In this document: positions 1 through 9,897 of the stretch, piece by piece | How the letters are laid out: every line of letters starts with the position of its first letter | Position numbering within the stretch: position 1 is the stretch's first letter | Assembly: GCA_937924755.1 (NCBI GenBank) | Contig: CALEVZ010000055.1 | Span: 1 to 64,000, forward strand | Source: an uncultured bacterium | GTDB taxonomy: Bacteria > Acidobacteriota > Thermoanaerobaculia > Thermoanaerobaculales > Thermoanaerobaculaceae | Direction: 5' to 3' | Length of the DNA stretch: 64,000 bases | Notes under the pieces: model-generated | Databases searched by the model: none | The model's input: only the letters and a program-made list of their open reading frames with translations | Told to the model about the DNA's origin: nothing | Translations under genes and position numbers: made by a program

Positions 1-2
1 TC

Positions 3-518
3 AGCGTCGCGCAGCTGGAGAGCCTGTTGGAGCAGCTCGTTCGCCGCTGGGAGCGCTTCGTGTCCCGGGATCCCCAGGTGCCCTTTCCCCCGGAGCGAGA
101 GCGGCTGCGTCTGGAGCAGCTCCTGCGCGAGGTGTCCCGGGAAGAGGGGCGCTCCACCGTCGAACAGTTCCGCTTGGAGCAGCTCCAGCACCGGTTCTCG
201 ACGCTGTCGCAACTGTGGCAGCGGCAGGTGCGGGAGAGAGAAGAGGTCAGGCGGGGGAGTGCGGCGAGCCCCGAGGCGGCCAACGTTCCCGCGGCGGCGC
301 CCGTACACCGGGATGAGTTCGGCGCGCTCTTCGCCACCTACGCCGCCCAGCTGCAGGCGGTGGGGAAGCGTCCCACCCTGGATGCTGCGAGCTTCGGAAA
401 GGCCCTTCAGGCGCAGCGCCAGCAGCTGGAGGAGAAGGGCTTCGAGGTGGACGGTTTCGAAGTGACTCGCGTCGGCGACGACGTGAAGGTACGGGCGCGG
501 GCGCGCCGTCGGAGGTGA
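3..518 (+). CDS. Coiled-coil protein with MXAN_5187 C-terminal-like domain (5' end cut off)
   Basis: The reading frame is open to the left edge, so the true start lies outside the window; the first internal start-like codon is TTG at 27. The visible part is rich in Glu, Arg, Gln and Leu and looks like a long amphipathic coiled coil over its first 75 residues. A low-complexity Ala/Pro linker and a compact C-terminal domain of about 60 residues follow. That last part (KALQAQRQQLEEKGFEVDGF, then a basic tail) resembles the C-terminal domain named after Myxococcus MXAN_5187, whose function is unknown. The stop overlaps the GTG start of the next gene (GTGA), so the two are probably co-translated. 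The family assignment is from memory of the motif and is tentative. Confidence 0.6.
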   Translation, partial: SVAQLESLLEQLVRRWERFVSRDPQVPFPPERERLRLEQLLREVSREEGRSTVEQFRLEQLQHRFSTLSQLWQRQVREREEVRRGSAASPEAANVPAAAPVHRDEFGALFATYAAQLQAVGKRPTLDAASFGKALQAQRQQLEEKGFEVDGFEVTRVGDDVKVRARARRRR

Positions 519-1144
519 GGATGAAGAGGATATTTGCGATAGGGGTGGTGATGGCTCTTCTTGCGGCGACAGCGCCGGCGGCGGTGTTCGAGCGATTCCT
601 GGCGCCGGATGACCCCCGCGACCAGGCCATTGCCCGTTACCTGGCCAAAGAGAAGGAGGGGCGGGCACGCCCGGCGGATCTGGCCGACATGGGTTTGTTG
701 CTGCTAGAGAAGGGTTTCCCCAAAGATGCCGAGCGCTACCTCAAGAAGGCTCTCAAGGCCAGCCCCAGAAACCCCAACATCGCCTACCGTCTGGGGATCG
801 TGCAGCAACGCCAGGGCAAGGAGCGCGCCGCGGCGCGCACCTACGCCCGGGTGGTCGCCTGGGAGCCGGGTTTTGCCCCCGCCCAGTTCATGCTGGGGCT
901 GGCCCACGAGCGCATGGGGCACCGGCGCACGGCGATCCGGCACTACGTCACCGCCTACCGCCACTATCCGCAGCTCGCCGACCCCAAGCACAACCCCCTG
1001 GTGCTCACCTCCGGGTTGCAGCTGGAGGCGAGGATGGAGCACTACAACCGGGTCATCCGGGAGGACAGCTTCTGGATCGGCTACATGGATCCGGAAACGG
1101 TCAAGGCGATGCAGCTCATCACCCCTCGGCCTGTTCGGCGGTAG
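515..1144 (+). CDS. Secreted TPR-repeat protein
   Basis: 209 residues. A basic start and hydrophobic stretch (residues 3-22, ending TAPAA) form a signal peptide, so the product is periplasmic or membrane-anchored. Residues 60-160 carry about three TPR-like helix pairs (KDAERYLKKALKASPRNPNI is one), which usually mediate protein-protein contacts. The C-terminal 50 residues are not repeat-like. Translation probably starts at the GTG that overlaps the upstream stop; an ATG two codons later is the alternative. It ends in TAG, 48 bases from the convergent ychF gene. The partner and role are unknown. Confidence 0.75.
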   Translation: MRMKRIFAIGVVMALLAATAPAAVFERFLAPDDPRDQAIARYLAKEKEGRARPADLADMGLLLLEKGFPKDAERYLKKALKASPRNPNIAYRLGIVQQRQGKERAAARTYARVVAWEPGFAPAQFMLGLAHERMGHRRTAIRHYVTAYRHYPQLADPKHNPLVLTSGLQLEARMEHYNRVIREDSFWIGYMDPETVKAMQLITPRPVRR

Positions 1145-1192
1145 GCTTGGGTCAGCCCGTGGGTGGGAGGGAGTGAGATTGGCGTGGTCGTA

Positions 1193-2260
1193 TTACACCC
1201 CCGAACGGATGTGTACCACGTCGCCGTCCTGCACCACGTAGTCTCGCCCCTCCAGCCGCAGGCTGCCGCGCGCCCGTAGGGCGGCCAGGGAACCGGCCTC
1301 CACCAGCTCGTCCCAGCGGGCCACCTCGGCGCGGATAAAGCCGCGCTCCAGGTCGGAGTGAATGACACCAGCCGCGCGGGAGGCGGTGGAGCCCTGGGGG
1401 ATGGACCAGGCGCGGCACTCGTCCTCCCCTACGGTGAAGAAGGAGATGCGACCGGTCAGGTGATAGGCGGCGCGCAGCAGGCGATCCAGGGCGCGATCGG
1501 GCAGCCCCAACTCGGCAAGAAAGGCGGCCTGGTCGGCGGGGGCGAGTCGGGAGATCTCCTCCTCCAGGGTGGCGCAGACGGCGGTGACCACCTGGCCGGG
1601 GTGCGCCTCTCGTGCCGGCAACAGCGCCGCAGGCTCCTGCAGCAGCTGCGGGACGCCCTCCTCGCCGATGTTGAGAACGACGAGCAGGGGCTTGGCGGTG
1701 AGCAGCCCGAACCCTTTGAGGGTGCGCATCTCCTCTGGCGAAAGATCCATCGCACGCACCGGCCGCCCCGCCGCCAGCGTCGCCTGACAACGCCCGCACG
1801 TCTGCTGCTGGGCCAGCAACTCGGGGCTGCGCCGCTTGACGATCTCCTTCGCCAGCCGCTCCAGGCGGTTCTCCACCACCCTGAGGTCGGCCAGCAGCAA
1901 CTCGGTTTCCACCAGCTCGAGGTCGCGCTTGGGGTCGAGGCTGCCCTCGGGGTGGGGAATATCCGGCGCGGCAAAGGCTCGCACCACCACCGCCAAGGCA
2001 TCCATGCGGCGCAGCTCGGGCAGGTTGAGGGCGGTGTCGCCACCGCGGATCAAGGCGGGCACATCGACGAACTGGACCGTGGCGGGGGTGCGCTTGCGCG
2101 GGGCAAACAGCGCCGTCAGCCGATCCAGCCGCTCATCGGGCACCTGTGCCACCCCGGTCTGGGCCGCGCGTCGGCCGTGGGAGGCCAGCGGGTGGCCGGT
2201 GAGCAGGGCAAAAAGAGTTGTCTTGCCCGACAGTGAAAGACCGAGAATGCCGAACTCCAC
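1193..2260 (-). CDS. ychF: YchF/OLA1-family ATPase
   Basis: 355 residues, close to the usual 363. YchF is an Obg-related P-loop NTPase that prefers ATP and binds ribosomes; it is linked to stress responses. The P-loop is GLSLSGKTT near residues 7-15, where most homologues have GLPNVGKST, and the switch motif DVPAL follows at about residue 66. The G4 region reads LNIGEEG, the YchF form in place of NKxD and the reason for its relaxed nucleotide choice. The last 85 residues form a TGS domain. The start is GTG. The gene is divergent from the histidine kinase gene. The SGKTT variant of the P-loop is slightly unusual. Confidence 0.88.
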   Translation of the reverse strand: MEFGILGLSLSGKTTLFALLTGHPLASHGRRAAQTGVAQVPDERLDRLTALFAPRKRTPATVQFVDVPALIRGGDTALNLPELRRMDALAVVVRAFAAPDIPHPEGSLDPKRDLELVETELLLADLRVVENRLERLAKEIVKRRSPELLAQQQTCGRCQATLAAGRPVRAMDLSPEEMRTLKGFGLLTAKPLLVVLNIGEEGVPQLLQEPAALLPAREAHPGQVVTAVCATLEEEISRLAPADQAAFLAELGLPDRALDRLLRAAYHLTGRISFFTVGEDECRAWSIPQGSTASRAAGVIHSDLERGFIRAEVARWDELVEAGSLAALRARGSLRLEGRDYVVQDGDVVHIRSGV

Positions 2261-2502
2261 AATGCCATTGTAGTCCGTCGCGCCTTTCGCCCTTTGCCTG
2301 TGGAGTATCGCGCCGCTGAGCCAGCCAGATCGCGTGCCGCAGGCGGGTCAGGCGTCTCGAAGAAGCTATCTCGGTGGGTTTGCCGCGGCTCCGAAACAGA
2401 GTTCGATCATAAAAAGCAGCGCGACCGAGATGTTAATGTTTTTGACTGCGCGCTCTCAAATTTTGATCTTTCGGGGTTACACTTGAGTCAATTTTTCGAT
2501 GG

Positions 2503-5466
<2,964 letters not shown>

Positions 5467-5507
5467 GCCGGCAGGCGGGGAAAACGCCGCGCCGCCCCGG
5501 CGGCGGA

Positions 5508-6248
5508 TTACAGGCGCAGGCCGCCGTCCACCGGCAGGCGCGCCCCAGTGATGAAGGCGGCGTCGGCGGAGGCCAGGAAGAGGCACACCCGCGCCACGTC
5601 CTCAGGGGTGCCCGGCCGCCGAAGCGCGGTGCGGGCAACTACGCCGCGTCTGAGCTCCGGGGTGAGGCCGGCGTTCATCTCCGTGTCGATGAAACCCAGT
5701 ACGACCGCGTTGACGGTGATCCCGCGGGGCCCCAGTTCCCGCGCCCACACCCGCGTCAACGCCTCCAGGCCGGCCTTGCTGGCGGCGTAGGCGGACTGGC
5801 CCGGAAACCCCTGCGTCGCCAAGATCGAGGAAATGTTGATGACGCGGCCGTCGGCGGGCAGGTGCGGCAGCAGCGCGCGGGTGACCCGCACCGCCCCGTG
5901 GAGGTTGACCTCCAGGAGCCGCTGCAGCTCCTCCTCGGCGAGATCCTCCAGGTGGGGCTGATGCCAGAGGTTGCAGCCGGCGTTGTTGACCAGCACGTCG
6001 ACCCGACCGTGGCGGGCGACAGCCCGGGCAGCGGCCTGCCGCACCGCCTCGGCCGAGGTCACGTCCACCTCGTCCATGGTGATCTCGCCCCGGCCCTCTT
6101 CCCACCACCGTTCGGCCGGGGGGGCCAGCTCCCACACCGTCACTCGTGCCCCCTCGCCGGCGAACAGCCGGGCGATGGCGCGGCCGATGCCGCGGCCCCC
6201 ACCCGTCACCACGGCCACCCGTCCCTCCAGGCGCCGGCGGTCCTTCAT
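5508..6248 (-). CDS. SDR-family NAD(P)-dependent oxidoreductase
   Basis: 246 residues, typical for a classical short-chain dehydrogenase. TGGGRGIG near residue 16 binds the cofactor, NNAG stabilises the central sheet, and the catalytic set is Ser in NISSILATQG with YAASK. The C-terminal part (ITVNAVVLGFIDTEMN, then FITGARLPVDGG) is FabG-like, but with no fatty-acid genes nearby the substrate cannot be named. The ATG overlaps the stop of the upstream SDR gene by four bases (ATGA at 6245-6248), so the two are translationally coupled. It is convergent with the histidine kinase gene, 41 bases away. Confidence 0.9.
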   Translation of the reverse strand: MKDRRRLEGRVAVVTGGGRGIGRAIARLFAGEGARVTVWELAPPAERWWEEGRGEITMDEVDVTSAEAVRQAAARAVARHGRVDVLVNNAGCNLWHQPHLEDLAEEELQRLLEVNLHGAVRVTRALLPHLPADGRVINISSILATQGFPGQSAYAASKAGLEALTRVWARELGPRGITVNAVVLGFIDTEMNAGLTPELRRGVVARTALRRPGTPEDVARVCLFLASADAAFITGARLPVDGGLRL

Positions 6249-6979
6249 CCCAGCTCCGTGGGGCGCAGCTCCAGCTCCACGAGGTCGGCGCCCGCTGGCA
6301 AGCTGGCCGCAAATACGATGGCCGCCGCCACATCCTCGGCGCGCAGGGCCCGCGCCCGCACCGCTGGCGCCACCCCGGCCCGCGCCAGCATCTCCGTGTC
6401 GGTGTAGTTGGGAGCCAGGTGGCACACCCGCACGCCGCCGGCGCGCAGCTCCTGCCGCAGACACTGGGTGAAGCCGCGCAGGGCGAACTTGGAGGCCACG
6501 TAGGGCCCGCCGCCCGGCCAGCCCACCAGCCCCGACACCGACCCCACGTTGGCGATGAAGCCCCCACCTCTGGCGAGCAGGTGGGGAGCCGCGTGCTGGC
6601 AGGCCGAGATTGTTCCGAACAGGTTGACCGCGAACAGCCGCTCCAGCTCGCTGCGGTCGATGGCCGCCAGCGGCGCCAGGTAGGCAACTCCGGCGGCGTT
6701 GACCAGGATGTCGATGCCACCGAATGCGTCCACCGCCCGCTCCACCAGCGCCGCCACCTGCGGCGCCTGGGCCACGTCGGTGGGAATCACCAGCGCTCGC
6801 CCGCCCCCTCCGGTGATGGCGGCCGCCGCCTCCTGCAGGCGTTCCCGCCGCCGCGCCGCCAGCGCCACCGCCGCCCCCTCCCGCGCCAGCGCCAGCGCCG
6901 TGGCGCGCCCGATGCCGGAGGAAGCCCCGGTCACGATCGCCGCCCGCCCCGTCAATCGCCCGCCCATGGAAGTGATCAA
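6245..6979 (-). CDS. SDR-family oxidoreductase, first gene of an SDR pair
   Basis: 244 residues. TGASSGIG binds the cofactor, VNAAG stands where NNAG is usual, and SVSG with YVASK gives the active-site Ser, Tyr and Lys. Sequence style is closest to YdfG/DltE-like classical SDRs; the substrate is unknown. The start is taken as TTG at 6979 because GAGGG lies five bases upstream; the ATG four codons later (6967) has no well-spaced ribosome site. It overlaps the next SDR gene by ATGA. The pair probably catalyses successive or related steps, but they are not duplicates of each other. Confidence 0.87.
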   Translation of the reverse strand: MITSMGGRLTGRAAIVTGASSGIGRATALALAREGAAVALAARRRERLQEAAAAITGGGGRALVIPTDVAQAPQVAALVERAVDAFGGIDILVNAAGVAYLAPLAAIDRSELERLFAVNLFGTISACQHAAPHLLARGGGFIANVGSVSGLVGWPGGGPYVASKFALRGFTQCLRQELRAGGVRVCHLAPNYTDTEMLARAGVAPAVRARALRAEDVAAAIVFAASLPAGADLVELELRPTELG

Positions 6980-7058
6980 GTATACCCTCAGGAGAGCGCC
7001 CGCCGGGCCGGCCGGAGCAGCTCCTCGCCCCAGGAATTCGGAGTCTCGTTAGGCATGC

Positions 7059-7087
7059 TTGACAACTGTTCGTCAGGAATGTATATT
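7059..7087 (+). promoter_or_regulatory. Sigma-70-type promoter, near-leaderless
   Basis: TTGACA at 7059-7064, a 17-base spacer and TATATT at 7082-7087 form an almost consensus promoter. The expected start point near 7094 is only about 8 bases before the ATG at 7102, so the mRNA would be leaderless or nearly so. TGAC and GTCA form an inverted pair around the -35 element (7060-7075). Confidence 0.72.
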
Positions 7088-7101
7088 GTGACCGTGTTCA
7101 C
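7088..7101 (+). promoter_or_regulatory. Possible operator: GTGA-N6-TCAC inverted repeat
   Basis: GTGACCGTGTTCAC directly follows the -10 box and covers the expected transcription start, with four-base arms around a six-base centre. This is where a repressor would block the promoter. The arms are short, so this may be chance. Confidence 0.3.
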
Positions 7102-7479
7102 ATGAGCCGCCCCGCCCCCCCTTCCGCCCCTCGCCGAGTCAACACCAGCTGGTGGCTGGCGGCGGTGCTGGCGCTGGCGCCGTTGGCGGCGGAGGTGGGC
7201 CACACCTGTCTCGGGCCCTTCCCCCGGGAGGACCGAAGGGGGCTCGCTGCGGTCGCCTCCCCGGTGACGGCGACGGCAAAGCCGCGCAGCGTCTGCCAGG
7301 GTTGTCTGCACCACCTGCAGGGGGTGGGCGCCGTGCCGGTGCCCCTTCAGCTGCCCGGGCCTGGAGGCGTTGGGTGTTGCCCGGCGCTGACAACGCTGGC
7401 CGTCGTTGCGGCCGGGGCGGTGCACACCGCCCCGGCGCGAGGCCCCCCGTCGCTGACCTGGCAATCCCTGCCGTCCTGA
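7102..7479 (+). CDS. Small Cys-rich secreted protein upstream of a TonB receptor
   Basis: 125 residues. A basic start and hydrophobic segment (residues 17-30) form a signal peptide or anchor. The rest has Cys36 next to His34, a CQGC pair (Cys65, Cys68) followed by two His, and adjacent Cys92-Cys93. The C-terminus has a second hydrophobic patch and ends near ARGPPSL. The overall plan (signal, central CxxC, hydrophobic patch, RxPP-like end) recalls small DUF2946-type proteins encoded beside TonB receptors, but this is resemblance only. A strong promoter sits directly in front and the receptor gene starts 72 bases after its stop, so the two are probably co-transcribed. A metal-binding or metal-sensing role is an inference from the Cys/His pattern. 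Confidence 0.55.
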   Translation: MSRPAPPSAPRRVNTSWWLAAVLALAPLAAEVGHTCLGPFPREDRRGLAAVASPVTATAKPRSVCQGCLHHLQGVGAVPVPLQLPGPGGVGCCPALTTLAVVAAGAVHTAPARGPPSLTWQSLPS

Positions 7480-7551
7480 TCACCAGGCCCCTTTCGACCC
7501 GTCTATTCGCCAACCGCGGCTGTCGCCGAGTCGCCTGAAGAAGGAGGAGCT

Positions 7552-9813
7552 ATGTCTTGCGTTGTCCGCATGGCGAGTGGCTGTCTGCTGGCCGCCGCCG
7601 CTGCTGCTGCCGCCCCCGCCACCGAAGAGAACTGCGCCGTCGTCGGCACGGTGCGCGGCAAGGATCGACGCCCCCTGGCTGGGGTGGTGGTGACGGCGAC
7701 GAGCGGCAACGTCACCGTCACCGACGCCGAGGGTCGGTACTGCCTGCCTTTCCAGGGCGGCGAACCCCAGGCTGCAACCCTGGTTTTCGAGGCCCCGGGT
7801 TTTTCGTTGCTGGAAATTCCCGGCCTCCGCCTGGAACCGCCCGCCCCTCGCGCTCTCGATGTGGAGCTCATCCCGAGCTTTCTGGAGGAGGTGGTGGTCA
7901 CCGGCACCCGTACCGAACGGCGCCTGAGCGAGGCGGCGGTGCGCACCGAGGTGGTGCCCCGCACCCGCATCGCCGAGACCCACGCCCGCACCCTGGCCGA
8001 CGCCCTGGAGCTCATCCCCGGCGCCCAGGTGGGCTCCATGTGCCAGAATTGCAACTTCAATGAGCTGCACCTGCTAGGTCTGGTAGGTCCGTACACGCAG
8101 GTGCTGGTGGACGGCCAGCCCGTCCTCTCCTCCCTAGCCATGGTGTACGGGCTGGAACACATCCCGGCCCGCCTCATCGACCAGCTGGAGGTGGTCAAGG
8201 GGGCCGGCTCGGCGCTCCATGGGGCGGGGGCGGTGGCGGGGGTGGTCAACATCATCCCCCACCAGCCGGCGCGCAGCGGGTATTCGGTGGAGCTGCGCCA
8301 GGAGTGGATCCACACCACCCCGGCCACCGCCGGCAACGCGATGCTGGACTGGGTCTCCGAGGACCAGCGCTTCTCCCTGGCCACCTTCGTCCAGAAGGAC
8401 CACGTACGCCCGGTGGACCTCTCCGGCGACGGCTTCACCGAGGTCAACGTGCGAAAACTGGAGGTGGCAGGGGCGCGGGCCACCGCCCTGCTGTTGGGGG
8501 GGGATGCCAAGCTGGCCCTCGCCCTCACCCGCGTCGAGGAGTACCGGCGCGGTGGCGACCGGCTGGATCTGCCCGAGCACCAGGCCGAGGTGGCGGAGTC
8601 GGCCCGCAGTCGGCGCACCGCCGGCGACCTGTCGTTCTTCCATACCCTGGGGCCGTCCATGAACTGGCGGTTCACCCTGTCCCGCGCCAGCACCTCCCGG
8701 GACACCTACTACGGCTCCGGGGGGGACCCCAACGCCTACGGCAATTCGAAAAGCCCCGTAAGCTTAGCCGACGCCCAGTTCAGTGCCCGCCGGGGCAGCC
8801 ACCTGTTCACCCTCGGCGCCTTCTACTCCGAAGAGCGCCTCCAGGACGCCCAGCCCGCTTACGGACGCCTCACCGACGAGCGCTACACCAACCGGGCGCT
8901 GCTCATCCAGGACGAGTGGTCCCTTCTCCCGACCCTCCAGCTGGTGGCGGGGGGGCGAGTGGACAGGCACTCGGCCCTGCGCGACGCGGTGGTTTCACCG
9001 CGGGTGGCGGCGGTGTGGTTCGCCTCCCCGGCCTTCACCGTGCGCGCCTCGCTGGGCTCGGGTTTCCGCGCCCCCCAGGTGTTCGACGAGGACCTGCACG
9101 TCACCCAGGTGGGGGGCGAGGGACAGGTCATCCGCAACCACCCCGAGCTGGAAGCCGAGCGAGCGCGCAGCACCCTGCTGAGCGCCGAGTGGACGCGCAG
9201 CCTGGGGCGGGGCTCGGCCATGGCCGAGCTGGCCCTCTTCCACACTCGCCTCACCGACCTCTTCCACGTCGTCGACGACGACGATCCACGCACCCCCGAA
9301 GCGGAGTTCCAGCGCATCAACCTGGGCGGCGCCCGGGTGGTTGGCGCCGAGCTGTCCCTGGGGGTCTCCCTGGCCGCCGTCACGGCGCAGCTGGGCTGGA
9401 CGATGCAGCGCGCCCGGCTGGACGAGCCGGAGCCCGACTTCGGTAGCCGCCGCATGTTCCGCAGCCCCGACCAGCTGGGACTGGCCATGATCGGCTGGAC
9501 CCCGGCTCCCCACTGGCGCGCCACCGCCACCGCTCGCTACTTCGGGTCCGTCGCCTTGCCCCACTACGCCGGGTACATCCTAGAAGATCGACTGGAGATC
9601 ACGCCCTCGCTGGTGACGACCGACCTGGCGCTAACCCACACCATCTCCCTGGGCAGCTCGGAGGGGCCGCGGCTGGAGCTCACCGCCGGGGTACGCAACC
9701 TCACCGATCGCTACCAGCGCGACTTGGACCAGGGGCCGCTGCGGGACTCTGGGTACGTGTACGGTCCCCGCCAGCCGCGCACCTTCTTCACCGCCGTGCG
9801 CTTCGAGCGGTGA
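7552..9813 (+). CDS. TonB-dependent receptor with carboxypeptidase-like N-domain and CxxC plug motif
   Basis: 753 residues. A signal peptide is followed by a carboxypeptidase-like regulatory domain (about 25-110) that contains two Cys. The TonB box region (LEEVVVTGTRTERRL) comes next, then a plug with VLVDGQPVLSSLAMVYGLE and EVVKGAGSALHGAGAVAGVVN, and a 22-strand-type barrel ending in Phe-Glu-Arg. The plug carries Cys164-Gln-Asn-Cys167 just before the LHLLGL strand, at the point facing the ligand channel; this is uncommon and suggests a thiol-liganded substrate such as a metal complex. GGAGG sits seven bases before the ATG. No riboswitch was recognised in the 72-base gap. Co-transcription with the Cys-rich protein upstream supports a joint uptake role; the substrate is unknown. 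Confidence 0.92.
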   Translation: MSCVVRMASGCLLAAAAAAAAPATEENCAVVGTVRGKDRRPLAGVVVTATSGNVTVTDAEGRYCLPFQGGEPQAATLVFEAPGFSLLEIPGLRLEPPAPRALDVELIPSFLEEVVVTGTRTERRLSEAAVRTEVVPRTRIAETHARTLADALELIPGAQVGSMCQNCNFNELHLLGLVGPYTQVLVDGQPVLSSLAMVYGLEHIPARLIDQLEVVKGAGSALHGAGAVAGVVNIIPHQPARSGYSVELRQEWIHTTPATAGNAMLDWVSEDQRFSLATFVQKDHVRPVDLSGDGFTEVNVRKLEVAGARATALLLGGDAKLALALTRVEEYRRGGDRLDLPEHQAEVAESARSRRTAGDLSFFHTLGPSMNWRFTLSRASTSRDTYYGSGGDPNAYGNSKSPVSLADAQFSARRGSHLFTLGAFYSEERLQDAQPAYGRLTDERYTNRALLIQDEWSLLPTLQLVAGGRVDRHSALRDAVVSPRVAAVWFASPAFTVRASLGSGFRAPQVFDEDLHVTQVGGEGQVIRNHPELEAERARSTLLSAEWTRSLGRGSAMAELALFHTRLTDLFHVVDDDDPRTPEAEFQRINLGGARVVGAELSLGVSLAAVTAQLGWTMQRARLDEPEPDFGSRRMFRSPDQLGLAMIGWTPAPHWRATATARYFGSVALPHYAGYILEDRLEITPSLVTTDLALTHTISLGSSEGPRLELTAGVRNLTDRYQRDLDQGPLRDSGYVYGPRQPRTFFTAVRFER

Positions 9814-9873
9814 TGACCGCTGATCCGTCACGGCGACAGGTGGGGCATAGGCAACCGGGACGGAGCGCCGCAC

Positions 9874-9886
9874 CCCCCTGAGGGGG
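9874..9886. terminator. Short GC hairpin between convergent genes
   Basis: CCCCC-TGA-GGGGG lies between the ends of the TonB receptor gene and the convergent aconitase gene. Neither side has a T-run, so any termination role would be weak or factor-assisted. Confidence 0.25.
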
Positions 9887-9897
9887 CCTGAGGAGGA

